A stretch of 52,752 nt of DNA, taken from Streptococcus suis 10581 (GTDB taxonomy: Bacteria > Bacillota > Bacilli > Lactobacillales > Streptococcaceae). The DNA lies in assembly GCA_000440235.1 (NCBI GenBank), contig ALKQ01000025.1:1-52752 (forward strand), given 5' to 3'. The notes beneath the pieces are model-generated. The model did not search any database and was not told the DNA's origin. It saw only the letters and a program-made list of their open reading frames with translations. Shown piece by piece: positions 35,759 to 43,710 of the stretch. A program made the translations under genes and the position numbers. Position 1 is the first letter of the stretch; every line of letters starts with the position of its first letter.

Positions 35759-36601
35759 TGTTTGTGTTTGAAATTGAAGCATTGTCTTTTGGATGTTTCT
35801 TGAGATATCAGTTGGCTTTACAAGATAATAATCCTGAGCCAGTTGGTCGGCAATATAGGAGTGGAGGTAGGTTGCTACAAGGATTCTTTCATATAGTTGA
35901 ACATGGGGAAATTGTACAGCAAATCCTGCAATCATACCTGCAAGAGTATCTCCCATACCTCCTGTTGCTTGGTAGGGACCACCAGCTCCTATTGGGGTGA
36001 CTTGGTTTGGCTGGTTTTTTAGGATTTGAGTAGCAGAACTTTTAGCTACAAGGATTGTATTTTCTTGAAAAGATTGCAAGGCTTCAAGATTTCTTTGGCT
36101 TGTTTGGTCAGCAACCGGAATGGCTGATAACCGTTCCCATTCTTTCTGGTGGGGTGTCAGGATGACTTGTTTACACGGGAAGTTCTTTCTGTTTTGCTTT
36201 GCGACTAAGGTAAGTGCTGAGCCGTCAAGAACTAAAATCTGCTGGTCAGATAAATGTTCAAAAACAAAGTCCAATAACTGTTCAGCTCTGCTATTTTCCC
36301 CCAAACCTGGACCAATCAATACCAAGTCAGCATTTTCTAAGCTATTTATCAGCAAGGCTTGATCGTCAAATGAAAATGCCATGGCTTCAGGCAGATGACT
36401 ATGTAAGGCTGGTATGTTATCTTTTTCAGTAGCAACAGTTACCAAGCCTGCTCCACTGTTGACGGTTGCTAGTGTGGCCATGATAATCGCTCCACCATAG
36501 GGATACAGTCCACCAATCAGCAAGACTCGACCATAGCTTCCCTTATGGCTGTTGCGTGACCTTGCTTGAATAACCTTTCTACAGAGTTCTTGTAAGTCCA
36601 T
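35750..36601 (-). CDS. nnrD: ADP-dependent NAD(P)H-hydrate dehydratase
   Basis: The 283-residue ribokinase-like protein repairs damaged NAD(P)H hydrates. Features seen are KGSYGRVLLIGG near the N-terminus, LVLIGPGLGE, ILTPHQKEWERL and the nucleotide/anion-hole motif GMGDTLAGMIAG with the catalytic Asp. The NnrE epimerase partner domain is absent from this protein, as is common in streptococci. AAGGGGGG precedes the ATG on the minus strand. It diverges from nth with a 98-nt gap to the nth start. Confidence 0.92.
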   Translation of the reverse strand: MDLQELCRKVIQARSRNSHKGSYGRVLLIGGLYPYGGAIIMATLATVNSGAGLVTVATEKDNIPALHSHLPEAMAFSFDDQALLINSLENADLVLIGPGLGENSRAEQLLDFVFEHLSDQQILVLDGSALTLVAKQNRKNFPCKQVILTPHQKEWERLSAIPVADQTSQRNLEALQSFQENTILVAKSSATQILKNQPNQVTPIGAGGPYQATGGMGDTLAGMIAGFAVQFPHVQLYERILVATYLHSYIADQLAQDYYLVKPTDISRNIQKTMLQFQTQTTA

Positions 36602-36685
36602 ACATATTCCCCCCTTTTCTTTTTATTATACCATGAGGAATGAGGTTTATGACAATCCAGATTTTAGATAAATTCAAGTTTTCAT

Positions 36686-36700
36686 GCTATAATGAATTCA
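36686..36700 (+). promoter_or_regulatory. nth promoter: extended -10 abutting the start codon
   Basis: TGCTATAAT places a perfect -10 box at 36688-36693, only 6 nt before ATG at 36700. Transcription would begin at or next to the A of the start codon, giving a leaderless mRNA. Confidence 0.5.
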
Positions 36701-37323
36701 TGGTATTATCAAAAAAACGAGCAAGAAAAGTTATTGAAGAAATCATCGCTCTATATCCTGATGCTAAGCCTAGCTTGGACTTTCGAAATCACTTTGAGTT
36801 GGTATGTGCAGTGCTCTTATCTGCTCAAACTACAGATGCTGCGGTGAATAAGGCAACACCGGGTTTGTTCGCAGCTTTCCCTACGCCCCAAGCCATGGCG
36901 GCAGCAGAAGTGAAGGATATTGAGCCTTATATTTCTCGTTTGGGTTTGTACCGAAACAAGGCAAAGTTTTTAAAAGACTGTGCCCAGCAGTTGATGGAAC
37001 GGCATAATGGCATTGTTCCTCAAACTCGTGAGGAATTAGAAGCCTTGGCAGGAGTGGGAAGAAAAACGGCCAATGTTGTTTTAAGTGTCGGTTTCGGAAT
37101 TCCCGCCTTCGCAGTTGATACCCACGTGGGACGGATTTGTAAACACCACGATATTGTCAAAAAATCGGCTACACCCCTGGAAACAGAAAAACGAGTCATG
37201 GAAGTCTTACCTCCTGAACTCTGGCTCCCTGCTCATCAAGCTATGATTTATTTTGGTCGTGAGGTTTGCCATCCTAAGAACCCTGAATGCGAAAAATTCC
37301 CACAATTATATGAATTTGAGTAA
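36700..37323 (+). CDS. nth: Endonuclease III (DNA glycosylase/AP lyase)
   Basis: The 207-residue protein excises oxidised pyrimidines. It has the helix-hairpin-helix LAGVGRKTANVV with the catalytic Lys, and the catalytic Asp in AVDTHVGRICK. The C-terminus has only two of the four cysteines of the usual iron-sulfur loop (VCHPKNPEC, then no further Cys), so a normal 4Fe-4S cluster is unlikely. I recall the same loss in other streptococcal Nth proteins. The start MVLSKKRARK fits homologues, while in-frame starts at 36640 or 36649 would add about 20 atypical residues. Confidence 0.92.
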   Translation: MVLSKKRARKVIEEIIALYPDAKPSLDFRNHFELVCAVLLSAQTTDAAVNKATPGLFAAFPTPQAMAAAEVKDIEPYISRLGLYRNKAKFLKDCAQQLMERHNGIVPQTREELEALAGVGRKTANVVLSVGFGIPAFAVDTHVGRICKHHDIVKKSATPLETEKRVMEVLPPELWLPAHQAMIYFGREVCHPKNPECEKFPQLYEFE

Positions 37324-37324
37324 A

Positions 37325-37352
37325 AAATCTTCTGTTTTTGAAGATTTTTTTA
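37325..37352 (+). terminator. nth terminator
   Basis: AAATCTTC pairs with GAAGATTT, followed by T-rich sequence. Confidence 0.7.
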
Positions 37353-37427
37353 GTTTTTATGTAAAATTTTTTGAGTAAATTCTGAACATTTTTTTAAATT
37401 TTATAAGAATAGTAACTCAGAAAAGAA

Positions 37428-37482
37428 TTATACGAATGTTATATTTTATAAACAAGCCTAAAAAGTGATATATCCGAATATT
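37428..37482 (+). promoter_or_regulatory. Candidate PurR boxes upstream of guaC
   Basis: ATATCCGAATATT at 37470-37482 matches 12 of 13 positions of the PurBox consensus AWWWCCGAACWWT known from lactococci and bacilli. A weaker copy, TTATACGAATGTT, lies at 37428-37440. Both are upstream of the guaC -35 box, where streptococcal/lactococcal PurR acts as an activator responsive to PRPP. Confidence 0.5.
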
Positions 37483-37504
37483 GTTTAGATAGGTTTCTTT
37501 TTTA

Positions 37505-37533
37505 TTGACAAAACACAAACAATAAGCTATACT
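37505..37533 (+). promoter_or_regulatory. guaC promoter
   Basis: TTGACA (37505-37510) and TATACT (37528-37533) are 17 nt apart. The leader of about 70 nt includes AAAAACA/TGTTTTT pairing. Confidence 0.8.
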
Positions 37534-37608
37534 ATATCTTGTAATAAGGAAAAAATACGAAAAACAAACTGTTTTTCTGTTCCAATGTTAAGAAAAAGAG
37601 GTAGAAGC

Positions 37609-38592
37609 ATGTTCAACGAAACTCCAGTTTTTGACTACGAAGATATTCAGCTCATTCCAAATAAATGTATCATCAATAGCCGTTCCGAGGCAGATACAAC
37701 AGTGACTCTTGGGAAATATAGCTTTAAATTACCAGTTGTTCCAGCTAATATGCAGACTATTATTGATGAAGATGTAGCAGAAATGCTTGCAAAAGAAGGG
37801 TATTTCTACATCATGCATCGTTTCGATGAAGCTGGTCGTATTCCATTTATCAAACGCATGCACGAGCAAGGTTTGATTGCTTCTATCTCTGTTGGCGTAA
37901 AAGAATATGAATATGAGTTTGTGACTAGCTTGAAAGCTGATGCCCCTGAGTTTATCACCATTGATATTGCTCATGGCCATGCAGAAAGTGTTATCAAGAT
38001 GATCCAACATATCAAGAAAGAACTGCCTGAGACGTTCGTCATTGCAGGTAATGTCGGTACTCCAGAAGCAGTTCGTGAACTAGAAAATGCTGGTGCGGAT
38101 GCGACAAAAGTTGGTATTGGTCCAGGTAAAGTATGTATTACAAAGGTTAAGACTGGTTTTGGTACAGGTGGTTGGCAGTTGGCTGCCCTTCGTTGGTGCG
38201 CAAAAGCTGCCCGTAAACCAATTATTGCGGACGGCGGTATTCGTACCCACGGAGACATTGCCAAATCCATCCGCTTCGGCGCAAGCATGGTCATGATTGG
38301 TTCGCTATTTGCTGGGCACATTGAAAGCCCAGGTAAAACAATTGAAGTTGATGGTGAGAAATTCAAAGAGTACTACGGTTCAGCATCTGAATACCAAAAA
38401 GGGGCCTATAAAAACGTAGAAGGTAAGAAAATCTTACTCCCTGCCAAAGGACACTTGAAAGACACTCTGGTTGAAATGGAGCAAGATTTGCAGTCATCTA
38501 TTTCTTATGCAGGAGGACGTGACATTACCAGCTTGAAGCATGTGGACTATGTTATCGTGAAAAATTCTATCTGGAATGGTGACTCTATCTAG
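37609..38592 (+). CDS. guaC: GMP reductase
   Basis: The 327-residue TIM-barrel enzyme reduces GMP to IMP with NADPH, linking guanine and adenine nucleotide pools. It carries the IMPDH/GMPR signature [11 protein letters not shown] with the catalytic Cys, and [19 protein letters not shown] for phosphate binding. It lacks the CBS insert of IMP dehydrogenase. The start [15 protein letters not shown] at 37609 is preceded by AGAGGTAG. A monocistronic unit with its own promoter and terminator. Confidence 0.95.
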   Translation: MFNETPVFDYEDIQLIPNKCIINSRSEADTTVTLGKYSFKLPVVPANMQTIIDEDVAEMLAKEGYFYIMHRFDEAGRIPFIKRMHEQGLIASISVGVKEYEYEFVTSLKADAPEFITIDIAHGHAESVIKMIQHIKKELPETFVIAGNVGTPEAVRELENAGADATKVGIGPGKVCITKVKTGFGTGGWQLAALRWCAKAARKPIIADGGIRTHGDIAKSIRFGASMVMIGSLFAGHIESPGKTIEVDGEKFKEYYGSASEYQKGAYKNVEGKKILLPAKGHLKDTLVEMEQDLQSSISYAGGRDITSLKHVDYVIVKNSIWNGDSI

Positions 38593-38596
38593 TCAA

Positions 38597-38624
38597 AGAG
38601 GACTTGCAATGCAGGTCCTTTTCT
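38597..38624 (+). terminator. guaC terminator
   Basis: AGGACTTGC pairs with GCAGGTCCT (one G-U) and is followed by TTTCTTG. Confidence 0.65.
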
Positions 38625-38661
38625 TGTTACAATATTTGTATAAAATTGAAAGAGAATAAGT

Positions 38662-39999
38662 ATGTACCAAACAAGAAATAACAAAGAGAAGCTCTGGCTC
38701 TTTATCAAAATATTTTTGCCCATTTTAATTTACCAATTTGCTAATTACTCCGCATCCTTTATCGATACCATGATGACTGGTCAGTATAGTACCATGGATT
38801 TGGCAGGTGTTTCCATGGCAACAAGTCTTTGGAATCCGCTTTTTTCATTTCTAACAGGGATTGTATCTGCATTGGTCCCAATCATCGCTCAATATTTAGG
38901 AAAAGGTGAAAGAGATAAGATTCGTGAGGAGTTTCATCAGTTTGTCTATCTAGCTATCGGATTAACCATTTTACTCTTGTGCTCGGTCCTATTTATCGCT
39001 GTTCCCGCCTTGGCTCAGTTTGGACTTGATGAATCTGTTTTTCAAGTTGGCAGACAGTACCTCTATTTTATTTCCATTGGTATCCTGCCTCTCTTGCTCT
39101 TTAGTGTCTGCCGATCCTTTTTCGACGCCCTCGGTTTGACTCAGCTATCCATGTACCTCATGTTGCTCCTTGTCCCATTTAACAGTCTATTTAACTATCT
39201 CTTAATTTATGGGAAAATGGGCCTACCGGCCCTGGGCGGAGCTGGAGCTGGATTGGGTACTGCTTTAGCTTACTGGGCGGTATTGCTAGTAATTGTCCTT
39301 GTCATGTGCAAAAATAAGACTATTGCATCTTATCAGATTTGGCAGTGGAGTCCGATTGACCTTTCTTTATTGAAGGAAGGCTTGAAAATCGGTCTTCCCA
39401 TCGGTTTACAAGTCTTTGCAGAAGTAGCAATTTTTGCAGTAGTAGGGCTCTACATGGCAAAATTTTCAGCTCAGATTATAGCAGCCCACCAGTCAGCTAT
39501 GAACTTTGCGACATTATTATATGCCTTTCCTGCCTCAGTTTCTTCAGCCCTAGCTATTGTCATTGCTTATGAAGTAGGGGCTAAACGACCACAAGATGTG
39601 AAAGCCTACAGCCGTCTAGGACGCTTGGTTGCACTTGGTTTTGCAGGCCTAACACTCACTTTCCTATATTTTTTCCGCTCCAAAGTTGCCTACCTTTATG
39701 GTAATGGCGCAGAATTTATCCGTCTGACCTCGCATTTTCTAAGCTTTGCCCTCATGTTCCAGTTAGCAGATGCCTTTACAGCACCTATTCAGGGGATTTT
39801 ACGCGGTTACAAGGATACGACTGTTCCATTTATACTTGGTTTGGTTGCCTATTGGTCCATGACCTTCCCAGTCGCATTCTTGCTTGAAAGATTTTTCCAA
39901 ATGGGTCCAGAAGCCTATTGGATCGGTCTTATTTCAGGGATTTTTGTTTGTGGGATAGCCCTCAGATTGCGGTTGAAGAAAATTGCTAGTATTCAATAG
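38662..39999 (+). CDS. MATE-family efflux transporter
   Basis: The 445-residue protein has about twelve membrane helices in two MatE repeats (VSMATSLWNPLFSF in the first half, AHQSAMNFATLLYAFPASVSSALAI in the second). MATE proteins export cationic drugs or metabolites using Na+ or H+ gradients. The specific substrate is unknown. AAAGAGAA is the ribosome site. It is not obviously part of an operon. Confidence 0.9.
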   Translation: MYQTRNNKEKLWLFIKIFLPILIYQFANYSASFIDTMMTGQYSTMDLAGVSMATSLWNPLFSFLTGIVSALVPIIAQYLGKGERDKIREEFHQFVYLAIGLTILLLCSVLFIAVPALAQFGLDESVFQVGRQYLYFISIGILPLLLFSVCRSFFDALGLTQLSMYLMLLLVPFNSLFNYLLIYGKMGLPALGGAGAGLGTALAYWAVLLVIVLVMCKNKTIASYQIWQWSPIDLSLLKEGLKIGLPIGLQVFAEVAIFAVVGLYMAKFSAQIIAAHQSAMNFATLLYAFPASVSSALAIVIAYEVGAKRPQDVKAYSRLGRLVALGFAGLTLTFLYFFRSKVAYLYGNGAEFIRLTSHFLSFALMFQLADAFTAPIQGILRGYKDTTVPFILGLVAYWSMTFPVAFLLERFFQMGPEAYWIGLISGIFVCGIALRLRLKKIASIQ

Positions 40000-40015
40000 A
40001 TTTTTAAGTTTTTTC

Positions 40016-40042
40016 TTGACAGATTTTTGAGCTTGATATAAT
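40016..40042 (+). promoter_or_regulatory. Promoter before the small anchored protein gene
   Basis: TTGACA (40016-40021) and TATAAT (40037-40042) are both consensus, although the 15-nt spacing is short. Confidence 0.55.
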
Positions 40043-40067
40043 TTACTAAAAAAGGATAGGTCATATT

Positions 40068-40448
40068 ATGAAAAAGAAATGGTTGATTGGTATTTTTTTA
40101 TCTTGTATCTGCTTATTAATTGCTTATCAGTATGTGAAGAAAACTGAAATCAGTTTCCCTCAATCTGACCAGATTATTATCAGCAATCAAGATAGTTTAG
40201 AGATAAAAACTTTGGAAAGTAGCGAAATGAGCGATTTTTTGTCAGAGCTTTCTCAAATTCATCCCTATCTTTTCAAAAATGCTAGCAACCATGACCAGCC
40301 AGTCGGGGTAGAAAAGTATTATCAACTGACCTTTCAGCCCAATGGAAAAATAGCCTATCTCTATGAAAAGAATAGCAAAACCTATTTGGAATTTCCCTAT
40401 GAACTGACGGTCAGAACTAAAAAGCCTCTGTCTGAGTTGATAGACTAG
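40068..40448 (+). CDS. Small membrane-anchored or secreted protein of unknown function
   Basis: The 126-residue protein has a basic start (MKKKW), one hydrophobic segment (about 6-21) and an extracellular-type soluble remainder rich in Ser, Gln and Lys. I do not recognise the family with confidence (a DUF5301-like protein is possible). A Cys at residues 15-17 lies within the hydrophobic segment but without a clear lipobox. It has its own promoter and a terminator (40452-40475), so it is an independent unit. Confidence 0.7.
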   Translation: MKKKWLIGIFLSCICLLIAYQYVKKTEISFPQSDQIIISNQDSLEIKTLESSEMSDFLSELSQIHPYLFKNASNHDQPVGVEKYYQLTFQPNGKIAYLYEKNSKTYLEFPYELTVRTKKPLSELID

Positions 40449-40451
40449 AAG

Positions 40452-40475
40452 AAGTCGGAGGCATCCGGCTTTTTC
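40452..40475 (+). terminator. Terminator upstream of rimM
   Basis: AGTCGGA pairs with TCCGGCT (one G-U), followed by TTTTTCTC. Confidence 0.65.
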
Positions 40476-40537
40476 TCTCTTGTGAAAATATCTTGCTCAT
40501 GTTAAAATAAAAGGATAGAAAATCAAATGGAGAAATT

Positions 40538-41056
40538 ATGAATTATTTTAACGTAGGAAAGATTGTTAACACGCAAGGCCTACAAGGGGAAATGCGTGTT
40601 TTGTCTGTGACCGATTTTGCAGAAGAACGTTTTAAAAAAGGGGCAAAGCTTGCACTTTTTGATGACAAGGATCAGTTTGTCATGGAAGTGGAAATTGCTA
40701 GTCACCGTAAGGCTAAGAACTTTGATATTATCAAGTTTAAGGGCATGTACCATATCAACGATATTGAAAAGTACAAGGGCTTTAGTTTGAAAATTGCCGA
40801 GGAAAACTTGACTGACCTTGAAGATGGTGAGTTTTATTACCATGAAATTATCGGCTTGGATGTCTATGAGAATGATATTCTGATCGGACAAATCAAGGAA
40901 ATCTTGCAGCCAGGTGCCAATGATGTCTGGGTGGTGAAACGAAAAGGTAAGAAAGACCTGCTCTTGCCATATATTCCACCTGTTGTCTTGAACATTGATA
41001 TTCCAAATAACCATGTCGATGTGGAATTGCTCGAGGGCCTAGACGATGAGAATTGA
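40538..41056 (+). CDS. rimM: 16S rRNA processing / 30S maturation factor RimM
   Basis: The 172-residue protein has the N-terminal RimM barrel ([20 protein letters not shown]) and C-terminal PRC-like barrel ([26 protein letters not shown]). It assists late assembly of the 30S head around S19. GGAGAA precedes the ATG. It overlaps trmD by 11 nt, the usual rimM-trmD coupling. Confidence 0.95.
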   Translation: MNYFNVGKIVNTQGLQGEMRVLSVTDFAEERFKKGAKLALFDDKDQFVMEVEIASHRKAKNFDIIKFKGMYHINDIEKYKGFSLKIAEENLTDLEDGEFYYHEIIGLDVYENDILIGQIKEILQPGANDVWVVKRKGKKDLLLPYIPPVVLNIDIPNNHVDVELLEGLDDEN

Positions 41057-41771
41057 TATTTTGACCCTCTTCCCTGAGATGTTTGCACCTCTAGAACACT
41101 CTATTGTGGGTAAGGCGCGTGACAAGGGTTTGCTAGAAATCAACTACCACAATTTCCGAGAGAATGCTGAAAAGGCTCGCCATGTGGACGATGAACCCTA
41201 TGGTGGAGGACAAGGCATGTTGCTCCGTGCCCAGCCAATTTTTGATACTATGGATAGCATTGAACAAACCAAGCCACGTGTTATCTTGCTGGATCCCGCT
41301 GGGCGTACTTTCAATCAGGCCTATGCCGAAGAATTAGCACAGGAAGAGCAGCTGATTTTCATTTGCGGTCACTATGAAGGATATGATGAGCGGATTAAGA
41401 CCTTGGTAACAGATGAGATTTCTCTCGGAGACTATGTTCTGACAGGTGGAGAGTTGGCAGCTATGACCATGATTGATGCTACCGTTCGCCTGATTCCAGA
41501 GGTTATTGGCAAGGAAGTCAGTCATACGGATGATAGTTTTTCATCAGGGCTATTGGAATATCCTCAATACACCCGACCATACGAGTATCGTGGAATGGTA
41601 GTTCCAGATGTATTAATGAGCGGTCACCATGAAAATATTCGTAAATGGCGTTTGGAAGAGAGTCTACGCAAAACCTATCAACGTCGTCCAGACTTGTTGG
41701 AAAATTACAACTTTACAGCTGAAGAGTTAACTATTTTTGAAAAAATCAAAGCAGAAGACACAGTTGATTAG
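41046..41771 (+). CDS. trmD: tRNA (guanine37-N1)-methyltransferase
   Basis: The 241-residue SPOUT-class enzyme methylates G37 of tRNAs to prevent frameshifting. The trefoil-knot segments [30 protein letters not shown] and [14 protein letters not shown] are conserved, and the tail contains [20 protein letters not shown]. Its start lies within rimM. A terminator hairpin overlaps its stop codon. Confidence 0.97.
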   Translation: MRIDILTLFPEMFAPLEHSIVGKARDKGLLEINYHNFRENAEKARHVDDEPYGGGQGMLLRAQPIFDTMDSIEQTKPRVILLDPAGRTFNQAYAEELAQEEQLIFICGHYEGYDERIKTLVTDEISLGDYVLTGGELAAMTMIDATVRLIPEVIGKEVSHTDDSFSSGLLEYPQYTRPYEYRGMVVPDVLMSGHHENIRKWRLEESLRKTYQRRPDLLENYNFTAEELTIFEKIKAEDTVD

Positions 41772-41782
41772 ACTGTGTTTTT
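41758..41782 (+). terminator. rimM-trmD terminator overlapping the stop codon
   Basis: ACACAGT pairs with ACTGTGT around GATTAG-like loop sequence, followed by TTTT. Confidence 0.65.
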
Positions 41783-41801
41783 CTTGCTAGAAGGAGAAAT
41801 G

Positions 41802-42857
41802 ATGAAACGCAAGGTATTTGAACATTACCAACCCTATAAGTTAGGAAAAATTGCCAAATACGACTTGGGCAATAATGAAAATCGTATTATCGACTGGTCC
41901 TTTTTACCGCAAAAGACCTTAGAGAGCTTAGAGGTTGGTCAATTAAGCTTTTACGGTGACAATACTTACTCAGAGTTGATTGAGAAATATGCAGCCTATC
42001 TTGGAGTGAATCCCAAACAAGTAACAGTAGGTGTGGGCTCTGATCACCTTATTCACATGATTGTTTCCACCTTTATGGAAAAGGATGATACTTTTTTGAC
42101 TGTCAATCCAGACTTCTTCATGTATGAAACCTATAATCACATGCATGGTAGCCGTTTTGAAGCCATTGATTTGGAAGCAAAAAATGATACACTCGTCCTG
42201 CCAGTAGAGAAATTGTTGGCGCGTGCGGAGGAGGTGAAGGCAAAGATAATCATGCTTTCCAATCCTAACAATCCTTCCTCAGTAGCTTATTCACTAGAAG
42301 ATTTGGAGAAATTGGCTATTTCTTTTAAAGGGCTACTCGTTGTAGATGAGGCTTATATTGAATTTGCAGTAGTCGAAAGCTTCATCAGTCGTCTGCCACA
42401 ATTTGACAATGTTTTAGTTTTACGGACCTTATCAAAGGCTTTTGGACTTGCAGGTTTACGAGTTGGTTTTGCGGTTGGAAGTGAAGAGCTAATTTATGAA
42501 TTGGACAAGGTCATTCCCCCGTTCAGCTTGTCAAACTTGACTGCAAAAATGGCAGCCATTGCATTGAATTATACAGACAAAGTTTTAGAAACAGTGGGAG
42601 TAATTCAGAATTTGCGAGAAGAAATGATTTTATTCTTGCAAGGGTTAAATAATTGTCAAGTTCTTCCTAGTCAGGCTAGTTTTGTAACGTTTAAAGCACC
42701 GTGGGCAGAAGAATTTTATCAGCAAGCCTTGGCACAGGATTGGAATTTCAAATATTATCCAACAGGTAAATTAGAGGGGCATATTCGCCTATCTATTGGT
42801 CGTCCAGAAGAAATGGACATGATGAAAAAAATGATTGAGAAACTAGTGGAAGCGTAG
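41802..42857 (+). CDS. HisC-like class I/II aminotransferase
   Basis: The 351-residue PLP enzyme resembles histidinol-phosphate aminotransferase, with LSNPNNPSSVAYS, VVDEAYIEF and the PLP-lysine region TLSKAFGLAGLRVGFAV, plus the C-terminal Arg region HIRLSIG. No other histidine genes are nearby. HisC-like proteins also transaminate aromatic amino acids, so that role is equally possible. I chose ATG 41802 because AAGGAG ends 5 nt before it. ATG 41799 is too close. A terminator overlaps its 3' end. Confidence 0.85.
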   Translation: MKRKVFEHYQPYKLGKIAKYDLGNNENRIIDWSFLPQKTLESLEVGQLSFYGDNTYSELIEKYAAYLGVNPKQVTVGVGSDHLIHMIVSTFMEKDDTFLTVNPDFFMYETYNHMHGSRFEAIDLEAKNDTLVLPVEKLLARAEEVKAKIIMLSNPNNPSSVAYSLEDLEKLAISFKGLLVVDEAYIEFAVVESFISRLPQFDNVLVLRTLSKAFGLAGLRVGFAVGSEELIYELDKVIPPFSLSNLTAKMAAIALNYTDKVLETVGVIQNLREEMILFLQGLNNCQVLPSQASFVTFKAPWAEEFYQQALAQDWNFKYYPTGKLEGHIRLSIGRPEEMDMMKKMIEKLVEA

Positions 42858-42877
42858 ATTTCTGCTAGTTTTTTTGT
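42841..42877 (+). terminator. Terminator overlapping the 3' end of the aminotransferase gene
   Basis: AACTAG (42841-42846) pairs with CTAGTT (42865-42870) and is followed by T7. Confidence 0.6.
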
Positions 42878-42888
42878 TTTTTTGAAAG

Positions 42889-42938
42889 AAAATGATAGAA
42901 AATGATTGACAATGACAGAAAATCGTGTATAATGATTT
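42889..42938 (+). promoter_or_regulatory. fruRKA promoter within five 10-bp phased repeats (candidate FruR operator)
   Basis: Five consecutive 10-bp units related to AAAATGATNG run from 42889 to 42938: AAAATGATAG, AAAATGATTG, ACAATGACAG, AAAATCGTGT and ATAATGATTT. The promoter TTGACA (42906-42911) and TATAAT (42928-42933, 16-nt spacing) is embedded in them. Repeats at helical periodicity suit cooperative binding by a DeoR-type repressor such as FruR. Confidence 0.65.
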
Positions 42939-42939
42939 T

Positions 42940-42953
42940 TGTAAACGATTGCA
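42940..42953 (+). promoter_or_regulatory. cre-like CcpA site at the fruR transcription start
   Basis: TGTAAACGATTGCA matches the cre consensus TGWAANCGNTNWCA at all but one position. Lying at about +1, it would block initiation when glucose activates CcpA. Confidence 0.65.
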
Positions 42954-42960
42954 GGAGGTG

Positions 42961-43710
42961 TTGGACATTCTCAAATCAGAACGCAAGCAAGTCATACTAG
43001 AACTCATTCAAGCACAACAATTTATCCGATTGGAAGAATTGGTTGACATTCTAGCAACATCTGAATCCACTGTTCGTAGGGATTTGGACGAGTTAGAAAA
43101 TGAAGGGAAACTTCGAAGAGTGCACGGCGGTGCGGAAGCACCTGCTAATTTGCAACTGGAAGAATCCATTCTGGAAAAATCTGTCAAAAACGTTCAAGAA
43201 AAACGGATGATTGCTGAAAGAGCAGCACAGTTGATCATGGACGGCGATGTGATTTTTGTAGACGCAGGGACAACAACCGGTGTCTTGATTGACTATCTCC
43301 AACAGGATAATCTAACAGTCGTGACCAATTCCATTCACCATGCTGTCAAGTTGGTTGAACGCAAGATAAAGACCATTATTATAGGTGGTTATGTCAAGCA
43401 ATCAACCGATGCTTCAGTAGGTGCTATGGCTTTGGAACAAATTCGACAGCTCAATTTTGATAAGGCATTTCTGGGGATGAATGGTATTGATAAAAACTAT
43501 TTTACAACGCCAGATATTGAAGAAGCGACCATCAAACGCACTATCATAGACAATGCTAAAGAAAGCTATGTTTTGGCAGATGCTTCTAAAATTGGTCAAT
43601 TCTCCTTTGTTAAAGTTGCGGCAATCGAAAAATCCAACATTATCTGCCAATCTTCAGAAAGCAGTTTGTTGGACATCATAAAAGAGAAAACGAGGGTAAT
43701 CGAGGTATGA
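42961..43710 (+). CDS. fruR: DeoR-family fructose operon repressor
   Basis: The protein of about 249 residues has an N-terminal DeoR helix-turn-helix (ILATSESTVRRDLDELENEGKLRRVHGGA) and a C-terminal sugar-phosphate sensor domain (DAGTTTGVLIDYL, GGYVKQSTDASVG). It likely responds to fructose-1-phosphate and controls fruRKA. The start is uncertain: a GTG at 42925 lies inside the promoter. TTG at 42961 is 2 nt after AGGAGG, while ATT at 42967 is 8 nt after it and gives the conserved xLKSERKQ start. It overlaps fruK by 4 nt. Confidence 0.9.
   Translation: MDILKSERKQVILELIQAQQFIRLEELVDILATSESTVRRDLDELENEGKLRRVHGGAEAPANLQLEESILEKSVKNVQEKRMIAERAAQLIMDGDVIFVDAGTTTGVLIDYLQQDNLTVVTNSIHHAVKLVERKIKTIIIGGYVKQSTDASVGAMALEQIRQLNFDKAFLGMNGIDKNYFTTPDIEEATIKRTIIDNAKESYVLADASKIGQFSFVKVAAIEKSNIICQSSESSLLDIIKEKTRVIEV

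Noticed and set aside
42925..42927. GTG as the fruR start.
   Set aside because: It lies inside the promoter, directly before the -10 box, so it would not be transcribed from that promoter.
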